A stretch of DNA of 9,145 bases from Helicobacteraceae bacterium UBA6016 (lineage in GTDB: Bacteria; Campylobacterota; Campylobacteria; Campylobacterales; UBA6016), in contig DIZY01000003.1 in the NCBI GenBank assembly GCA_002428055.1, forward strand, positions 284 to 9,428, written 5' to 3'. Below are positions 1 to 3,538 of the stretch, piece by piece; the stretch's first letter is position 1; the number at the start of each line of letters is the position of its first letter. Position numbers and translations under genes: made by a program. The notes under the pieces are model-generated. The model did no database searches and was not told where the DNA came from. It was given only the letters and a program-made list of their open reading frames with translations.

Positions 1-141
1 GGCAAAATCTTCAAATACGGCACAAAAGAAGAAGTGTTGACGAGCCAAAATCTCTCCGAGACATTCGGTGTATCCGTAGAACTAGGGCTTGACGGCGAGA
101 GATATTTTGTCAAATCAATGAGAAAAAACGATGAATTTTAG
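1..141 (+). CDS. ABC transporter ATP-binding protein, C-terminal fragment (iron/siderophore/cobalamin type)
   Basis: The window opens inside a gene read from base 1 and ending with TAG at 139-141, giving 46 residues. The tail contains a 'GKIFKYGTKEEVLTSQNLSE' segment followed by 'FGVSVEL' and a short basic/acidic end. In the FecE/BtuD/HmuV group of importer ATPases the region after the H-loop reads similarly (G-x-I, G, the EVLT-x-x-NL element, then Y/F-G-V-x-V). Such proteins hydrolyse ATP on the cytoplasmic face to drive iron-chelate, haem or cobalamin uptake through a BtuC-type permease. The Walker A, Walker B and signature motifs lie outside the window, so substrate cannot be assigned. The next gene starts 9 nt after the stop, suggesting one transcript. 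The family call rests only on the C-terminal pattern. Confidence 0.7.
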   Translation, partial: GKIFKYGTKEEVLTSQNLSETFGVSVELGLDGERYFVKSMRKNDEF

Positions 142-150
142 GATGCTTTT

Positions 151-330
151 ATGTTTAAGATTTTATATATTTTTGTGATTTGCGCTTTGATGTTTGGCTG
201 TTCTTCAAAGCAAGGCTCAAAAACAAATACCCCGATAATTATGAATTCGGAGTGCCATAGCGCAATCTTTCAAGGAAGTTGCAGAGATAAAAACGGAAAT
301 CTGATAGATTTGAATTTAGATAAAAAATAG
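151..330 (+). CDS. Small putative lipoprotein, 59 aa, unknown function
   Basis: The ATG at 151 is preceded by AGGA with 7 nt spacing, and the gene begins 9 nt after the ABC ATPase stop, so it is probably translated from the same message. The product starts with a short hydrophobic stretch, 'MFKILYIFVICALMFGCSS'. The Cys at residue 17 follows M-F-G, an acceptable though not ideal lipobox, which suggests a lipidated cell-envelope protein. The mature part is about 43 residues, polar, with two more cysteines (about 35 and 43) and a 'DKNGNLIDLNLD' tail. I do not recognise the family. The position suggests an accessory of the upstream importer, but that is inference. TAG at 328-330 ends it. Confidence 0.65.
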   Translation: MFKILYIFVICALMFGCSSKQGSKTNTPIIMNSECHSAIFQGSCRDKNGNLIDLNLDKK

Positions 331-386
331 CAATTCAATAGGATTGAAAGTAGATGTTCAGTTACACAAAATCCAAAAGGCAAGCT

Positions 387-440
387 ATGAAACAAGCGAT
401 AAATATACGGCTTAAGAAAGACACGAGAGAGGTGTATTAA
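387..440 (+). CDS. Possible 17-codon leader ORF coupled to the beta-lactamase gene
   Basis: ATG at 387 is preceded by AAAAGG at 375-380 with 6 nt spacing, a good ribosome binding site for this genome. The ORF encodes MKQAINIRLKKDTREVY and stops with TAA at 438-440, so the last A of the stop is the first base of the beta-lactamase ATG (TAATG). That arrangement is typical of translational coupling. The peptide could be a regulatory leader, a degenerate gene start (the first residues resemble small ribbon-helix-helix antitoxins), or chance. The beta-lactamase also has its own GAGAGG site, so coupling would not be required. I cannot tell whether it is expressed. Confidence 0.35.
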   Translation: MKQAINIRLKKDTREVY

Positions 441-1171
441 TGAACTTTAAATACATTTTTATTTTACTTTTCGCTATTTTTGCGAGCGCCTCCGAGCCAA
501 ACTTCGCCAAATACGATGGCACAGCCGTAATCCTGGATGTTAACACCTCTAAACGCATAATATATGGCGATGCAAGAGCCGATGAGCGGCTATCTCCTTG
601 TTCGACTTTTAAAATCCTCAACTCCATTATCTCGCTAGACACCGAAGCAATCAAAGATGAGAACGAAACGATAAAGTGGGATGGCGTAGTGCGGGAGTAT
701 CTGTCGTGGAACTGTGACCACAATATGCGCTCGGCTATGCCGGTATCCGCAGTCTGGTTCTACCAAGAGCTAGCCCGTCGTGTCGGCGGCGGGATGATGC
801 AGATAGGGGTGACGGCGGCGGAGTATGGGAATATGGATACGACTAAGACGCTTACGGACTTTTGGCTTGGGGGCGGGAGTCTAAAGATTTCGGCGAATGA
901 GCAGGTGGATTTTTTGGCTCGGATGATGAGCGGTAAGCTTCCTTTTGCGCCTCGTGCGGTGAGTATCACCAAAGAGATTATGACGCTGGAGTCAAAAGAT
1001 GGTTATAGATTTGGTGGGAAGACTGGAAGTTGCGGTGGAATAGGGTGGTTCGTGGGTTTTGTCGAAAAAGACGACAATGTGAAAGTCTTTGCTTTTAATA
1101 TCAAGGGTGAGGGTGCGAATGGTGTGGAGGCTAAGAAAATTGCTGTGGAGTATTTGAAAGAGGTGAAATGA
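440..1171 (+). CDS. Class D (OXA-like) serine beta-lactamase
   Basis: The 243-residue precursor has a signal peptide (1-17, hydrophobic core then A-S-A), so the enzyme should act in the periplasm and hydrolyse beta-lactams through a serine acyl-enzyme. All class D elements are visible: S55-T-F-K58 with the nucleophilic serine and the lysine that is carboxylated in this family, S103-A-V105, Y129-G-N131, W142 (the tryptophan that stabilises the carboxylysine in OXA enzymes), K194-T-G196 and W203-F-V-G206. The segments 'KWDGVVREY' and 'RSAM..S.VW.YQELARR.G' match the family core. Length is slightly short for OXA enzymes. The stretch between KTG and WFVG is only six residues (S-C-G-G-I-G). Start chosen at 440 because GAGAGG lies 7 nt upstream and the signal peptide follows immediately. 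No transposon or integron signs are seen, so it is probably resident. The exact OXA group and spectrum cannot be read from sequence alone. Confidence 0.95.
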   Translation: MNFKYIFILLFAIFASASEPNFAKYDGTAVILDVNTSKRIIYGDARADERLSPCSTFKILNSIISLDTEAIKDENETIKWDGVVREYLSWNCDHNMRSAMPVSAVWFYQELARRVGGGMMQIGVTAAEYGNMDTTKTLTDFWLGGGSLKISANEQVDFLARMMSGKLPFAPRAVSITKEIMTLESKDGYRFGGKTGSCGGIGWFVGFVEKDDNVKVFAFNIKGEGANGVEAKKIAVEYLKEVK

Positions 1172-1174
1172 AGC

Positions 1175-1193
1175 CGGGTAGAAGTTCTACCCG
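1175..1193. terminator. Hairpin between convergent bla and csp genes
   Basis: CGGGTAGAA at 1175-1183 and its exact reverse complement at 1185-1193 form an inverted repeat; realistically a 6-7 bp GC-rich stem with a 5-7 nt loop. It lies 3 nt past the bla stop and 9 nt past the csp stop, in a 31-nt gap between converging genes, which fits a shared bidirectional terminator. Neither side has a strong T-run, so efficiency is uncertain. Confidence 0.55.
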
Positions 1194-1202
1194 TGTTAAG
1201 CC

Positions 1203-1427
1203 TTATAGAGCTGTTACATTCTCAGCTTGTGGGCCTTTGTCACCTTGACCAACAGTATAGCTTACTCTTTGGCCTTCTTCTAGAGAAACACGACCATAGC
1301 TGCTACCGTTAGTATTTATTTGACGAAAGTGTACGAATATATCCTTACCGCCATTTTCTTGTTGGATAAATCCAAAACCTTTTTCGCTGTTAAACCATTT
1401 AACAGTTCCGTTCAATACATCTGCCAT
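1203..1427 (-). CDS. cspA: Cold-shock protein (CspA family), 74 aa
   Basis: This is a single cold-shock domain of normal length. It begins 'MADVLNGTVKWFNSEKGFGF' and carries RNP1 (K-G-F-G-F-I, about 16-21) and RNP2 (D-I-F-V-H-F, about 29-34), the aromatic strands that bind single-stranded RNA/DNA, and ends with the usual 'GPQAENV' strand. It should act in the cytoplasm as an RNA chaperone. ATG at 1425-1427 has AAAGG 8 nt upstream. Stop TAA is at 1203-1205. It is monocistronic, convergent with the beta-lactamase gene, with its own promoter at 1572-1601 and a long leader, the arrangement seen for cold-inducible csp genes in other bacteria. Whether this copy is cold-induced or a constitutive paralogue is not shown. 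Confidence 0.96.
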   Translation of the reverse strand: MADVLNGTVKWFNSEKGFGFIQQENGGKDIFVHFRQINTNGSSYGRVSLEEGQRVSYTVGQGDKGPQAENVTAL

Positions 1428-1565
1428 TTACGATACCTTTGTTTGTAGAGTACACCTTGTTTCCAAGGCGCTTGAAAATATAAAAATCGAGTCTTCTATT
1501 TCAATGGGCATAATTATATCTAAATTATCAATACATTCATACTTTTTCTTAAATAATCGGCAAAG
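1428..1565 (-). promoter_or_regulatory. Long structured 5' leader of the cold-shock gene
   Basis: From the predicted start near 1565 to the csp ATG is about 138 nt without a convincing gene. Its end holds an 8-bp hairpin (minus-strand 5' arm GCGCCTTG at 1471-1464, GAAA loop at 1463-1460, 3' arm CAAGGTGT at 1459-1452, two G-U pairs), lying about 14 nt upstream of the AAAGG ribosome binding site. The rest is AT-rich. Long leaders control stability and translation of E. coli cspA mRNA; no copy of the E. coli cold box was recognised here. A frame through this leader ends in TAA just before the csp ATG, but it begins upstream of the promoter and looks non-coding. Confidence 0.5.
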
Positions 1566-1571
1566 CCCGTG

Positions 1572-1601
1572 ATTATAGGCTCTCATTCTACACCGTGCCA
1601 A
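1572..1601 (-). promoter_or_regulatory. Sigma-70 promoter of the cold-shock gene
   Basis: On the minus strand TTGGCA (1601-1596) is followed after an 18-bp spacer by a perfect TATAAT (1577-1572). This is five of six plus six of six consensus bases. Predicted transcription start is near 1565. Confidence 0.7.
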
Positions 1602-1665
1602 CGGGTAAATAAAACTCCAACTCAAATTCTCCGCTTTCGTCCAAATCCAGGAAGTGATTTTTGCC

Positions 1666-1674
1666 TGTTACAAT
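1666..1674 (+). promoter_or_regulatory. Possible extended -10 promoter for the 94-aa gene
   Basis: TGTTACAAT at 1666-1674 fits an extended -10 element (TG-n-TACAAT), 45 nt before the ATG at 1719. No good -35 is present at the right distance, which an extended -10 can tolerate. It is divergent from the csp promoter. Confidence 0.4.
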
Positions 1675-1718
1675 CTTTAATATGCGAAAATCACAAAGCA
1701 AAAATAAAAGGACAAATA

Positions 1719-2003
1719 ATGAAACTGCAAGAGCTTGAGGCGACAAAAGTAATACTATCGGTGTTAGGCGAACGAGGCGTACTCAAAAGCGAAGAGGAGC
1801 TAGCCATAATCCTCAAAAAACGCTTAACCAAAAAAGAGATGAAAGCAATAAACGCCTACACGATAGGAGCCGACAAAGCAGAAACCGCAGAGGCAATGAG
1901 TGTGGATGAGGAGAGATTGGCTGGGCTAGTAGCCTCCGCCGTCAAAAAAATCAAAAACGAGTCGGTGCATCGGGAGTTTTATACGGTGAGTTTGACAAAA
2001 TAA
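1719..2003 (+). CDS. Conserved-looking small protein, possible helix-turn-helix, 94 aa
   Basis: The start at 1719 is chosen because AAAAGGA sits 7 nt upstream; the frame stays open further back to 1569, but that extension is non-protein-like (Pro/Cys/Ser rich) and overlaps the csp promoter. The 94-residue product is charged, soluble and largely helical in appearance. Residues 37-80 (L-T-K-K-E, then 'AYTIGADKAETAEAMSVDEE', then 'ASAVKKIKNE') resemble the sigma-70 region 4/LuxR helix-turn-helix layout: an LT-x-x-E helix, a turn, an A-E-A-M-S-V-D element and a recognition-like helix ending K-K-I-K. This is pattern matching, not a confirmed domain. It has no signal peptide or membrane segment. 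It faces the HEPN/MNT pair convergently and is probably a single-gene unit. I do not recognise a named family. Confidence 0.7.
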   Translation: MKLQELEATKVILSVLGERGVLKSEEELAIILKKRLTKKEMKAINAYTIGADKAETAEAMSVDEERLAGLVASAVKKIKNESVHREFYTVSLTK

Positions 2004-2041
2004 TTTTTGTTAGAAAAGTTGACAATAAATTTTTTGTCAAC
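1992..2041. terminator. Two adjacent related hairpins in a convergent gap
   Basis: The first hairpin is ACAAAA (1995-2000)/TTTTGT (2005-2010) and spans the stop codon of the 94-aa gene. The second is a perfect 8-bp stem, GTTGACAA (2018-2025)/TTGTCAAC (2034-2041) with an 8-nt loop, overlapping the stop codon of the MNT gene. On the minus strand the second stem is followed by TTTTCT, so it can act as an intrinsic terminator for the HEPN/MNT operon. Both copies begin TTGACAA and end TTTTTGT, so they look like an imperfect tandem duplication of about 20 bp. Confidence 0.6.
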
Positions 2042-2348
2042 GCCCTTTCGGAGAGAAAAAAAGTTTCCCGACTCTATCGATATGCTCTTTCAGCTCCATA
2101 TTTTCTATCGCCCCATACTCGCACAAGTCTATACTATAAAGAGTCGGCAGATCGTCTAGTTCGTTTTTGACGCTTGCTAGCTCGTCGTTTGATAGACTAT
2201 CCGCAAAGATGCAGAGGTCTATATCGGAGCCTGGGCGGTAGTTGCCTTTGGCTCTTGAACCGTAGATTTTGACCTCTTTGATTGACGGATGAGCGGCGAA
2301 TACGGAGTTTATTTGTGAGATTGTCTCCTCTGTGAGACCGTATCTCAT
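2037..2348 (-). CDS. MNT-type nucleotidyltransferase, probable antitoxin of the HEPN/MNT pair
   Basis: The 103-aa protein is a minimal nucleotidyltransferase. The signature G30-S-R-A-K-G, then G40-S-D42-I-D44-L, gives the two metal-binding aspartates, and a third carboxylate (D74, in S-I-D-L) sits on the following strand. Small proteins of this kind pair with HEPN proteins; in the Shewanella HepT/MntA pair the MNT partner transfers AMP from ATP onto a tyrosine of the HEPN toxin and neutralises it (type VII toxin-antitoxin). Catalytic residues here look intact, so activity is plausible. Start ATG (2348-2346) overlaps the HEPN stop as ATGA, with GAGAG just upstream, arguing for translational coupling. 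Not every such pair is a proven toxin-antitoxin system. Confidence 0.88.
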   Translation of the reverse strand: MRYGLTEETISQINSVFAAHPSIKEVKIYGSRAKGNYRPGSDIDLCIFADSLSNDELASVKNELDDLPTLYSIDLCEYGAIENMELKEHIDRVGKLFFSPKGR

Positions 2349-2767
2349 ATGCTCTCTTTTGCGGCTAGCTCGCCCAGTTTGGCAACCAAGGCTTTAAAAG
2401 CCGCAAAATATCTGCCCGTAATAGCATCCGTGATGGCGGCGACTCTGCCTTCGTCGTATGTATGAGATGTTTCGTTGTGGCTTATTATCATGCGCATCCA
2501 CGCATCGCCGTCCTCTATGATACCGACTTTAAACGCCTCTCTTGCCGTGTCTTTGGAGCCGATGAGCCCTATCACGCCTCTATTTTCCAAAAAATCTTTT
2601 AGCGTTTTCCATGCAAGCTCGTGCGTGTATTCAAACGCCTGTATAAGCCCTTGCTTTTCGAGGTTGCTAAGCTCTCTCGTCTCGCCTAGTTTCACGGCAT
2701 CTTTTAGTTGTGCAAAGGCTTTTTTGAGGTTTGAAAACCGTTGAATCCATCTTACATCTTGGCTCAT
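2345..2767 (-). CDS. HEPN protein of the HI0074 type, probable toxin/substrate-binding partner
   Basis: The 140-aa helical protein has the HI0074-family core: 'IQAFEYTHELAWKTLKDFLE' (42-61), 'GSKDTAREAFKVGII' (70-84), 'AWMRMII' and the 97-104 element H-N-E-T-S-H-T-Y-D-E. In this family the element normally reads R-N-x-T-S-H-x-Y, the R-x4-H-x-Y motif of HEPN RNases, whose final tyrosine is the AMPylation site in HepT. Here H102 and Y104 are kept but the arginine is His97 (codon CAC). Another arginine, R92, lies five residues before H97. The gene precedes and overlaps its MNT partner. It starts at 2767 with no obvious Shine-Dalgarno; TAAAAT boxes lie upstream. It begins just after the truncated methyltransferase. 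The toxin role is from family knowledge; the altered motif makes activity uncertain. Confidence 0.85.
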   Translation of the reverse strand: MSQDVRWIQRFSNLKKAFAQLKDAVKLGETRELSNLEKQGLIQAFEYTHELAWKTLKDFLENRGVIGLIGSKDTAREAFKVGIIEDGDAWMRMIISHNETSHTYDEGRVAAITDAITGRYFAAFKALVAKLGELAAKESI

Positions 2768-2831
2768 TTGTGCATCAGTTCGAGTTTTTTGTATTTTAGC
2801 ATTTTAGTTTCTTACTTTTTGCATATCATCA

Positions 2832-3354
2832 TCACAAACCCCGCACCTCGTCGGCAATTTTTGCCATTGAGATGATGCTGGTTAAGTGAAACTCGTAGTC
2901 AAATCTATCATCGTAAGTGAAGAGAAAGTGTCCGCTGAGGCAGAGGTCAAAGCGCTCTGTGAGGCGTAGATGCGGAAACTTCGCATACATATAGTTCTCG
3001 TGAGAAAAGTCGGCGATAAAGTCTCGTAGTGCGCGCTCTCTCATCCGCCGATGCCCGGCCAAATCGCCGTAAAAGCTCATATTGTGAGCCGCCAACGCAG
3101 TGTTTGCGTAGATTTTTTCTATCCCTATTTCGCCTAGTTTTTGAAGTGTGGTTTTGTCTCTTTGATAGAGAATGTCGGCGGCTTTTGCATCGGCTCCGGC
3201 TCTATCGGCGTGAGCCGTGAACGAACACGCACCGCCAGGGACAGTCCAGTATCCTTTTGCCTGCCAGCTCCTCTGCACGAAGCCCAAACATGGCGAGATA
3301 CTCTTCGTAAGTGCGCCCGATAAATATTACGGTGTCTAGTTCTAATTTGGACAT
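2832..3354 (-). pseudogene. Broken class I SAM-dependent methyltransferase gene (frameshift and 3' truncation)
   Basis: A good start exists at 3354 (AAGGAAT 6 nt upstream) and reads M-S-K-L-E-L-D, then 'VIFIGRTYEEYLAMFGLRAE', then K-R-I-L-D-C-P. The expected continuation, the SAM-binding motif G-G-A-C-S-F-T-A-H-A-D-R-A-G-A-D-A, lies in the -1 register. One extra C in the CCC run (GGG at 3238-3240 on the plus strand) explains the shift; the unshifted frame hits TAG at 3204-3202 after 50 codons. The rest continues in the second frame with 'FDLCLSGHFLFTYDD' and 'DYEFHLTSI', typical of one methyltransferase family, and stops after E-V-R-G-L, where relatives continue about 60 residues from an E-V-R-I-F-P-L element. 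Restoring the frame gives 173 aa, against about 230 usual from memory. So both a frameshift and loss of the C-terminus are present. A sequencing error could explain the first but not the second. Confidence 0.75.
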
Positions 3355-3363
3355 GATTAATTC

Positions 3364-3416
3364 CTTGTATGTTTTTGTATTTGTGTATATATTATGATTG
3401 TGTGTTTGTGTAGTTG
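3364..3416 (-). other. CA-rich low-complexity untranslated stretch
   Basis: Read on the minus strand this is almost free of G and rich in ACA/CAA steps, lying between the 18-codon ORF and the methyltransferase start. It is likely an unstructured leader. I see no repeat unit or protein-binding site in it. Confidence 0.4.
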
Positions 3417-3422
3417 CGGCGC

Positions 3423-3479
3423 TTAGCGCCAGATGAAAGAATAGGCAAGGAGAGTATGCACAGATAATTTATCCGTCAT
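3423..3479 (-). CDS. Possible 18-codon small protein or leader peptide with strong signals
   Basis: ATG at 3479-3477 has a very strong ribosome binding site (AAGGAGGG, 4 nt spacing) and lies about 17 nt downstream of the predicted start of a near-consensus promoter. It encodes MTDKLSVHTLLAYSFIWR. Its stop codon TAA is the loop of a small hairpin (GGCGC-TAA-GCGCC, minus strand, 3430-3418). Downstream is a CA-rich unstructured stretch and then the broken methyltransferase start at 3354. It may be a small protein, a leader peptide for the downstream gene, or the surviving start of a lost gene. I do not recognise the peptide. Confidence 0.45.
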   Translation of the reverse strand: MTDKLSVHTLLAYSFIWR

Positions 3480-3502
3480 GATACCCTCCTTATTTTTTCG
3501 TA

Positions 3503-3531
3503 ATTATACGGCGTTAGTTCTTTTGTCGCAA
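3503..3531 (-). promoter_or_regulatory. Near-consensus sigma-70 promoter
   Basis: On the minus strand TTGCGA (3531-3526), a 17-bp spacer, then perfect TATAAT (3508-3503). Predicted start near 3496. It sits just after the mcp stop codon and directs transcription into the 18-codon ORF and the methyltransferase remnant. Confidence 0.7.
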
Positions 3532-3538
3532 GAAAATT

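Noticed and set aside
310..372. Promoter for the beta-lactamase gene
   Set aside because: Only weak pairs (TTGAAT with TTCAAT; TTGAAA with CAAAAT) at plausible spacing; neither is convincing.
1428..1625. 65-codon minus-strand frame ending just before the csp start
   Set aside because: It starts upstream of the csp promoter, so the csp transcript would not contain its start codon; no ribosome binding site and an unlikely composition. Treated as leader RNA.
1569..1718. N-terminal extension of the 94-aa protein
   Set aside because: Overlaps the csp promoter, has no ribosome binding site and looks non-protein-like; the ATG at 1719 has AAAAGGA.
3364..3416. CRISPR or tandem repeat array
   Set aside because: The stretch is low-complexity CA/GT-rich sequence without a fixed repeat unit or spacers.
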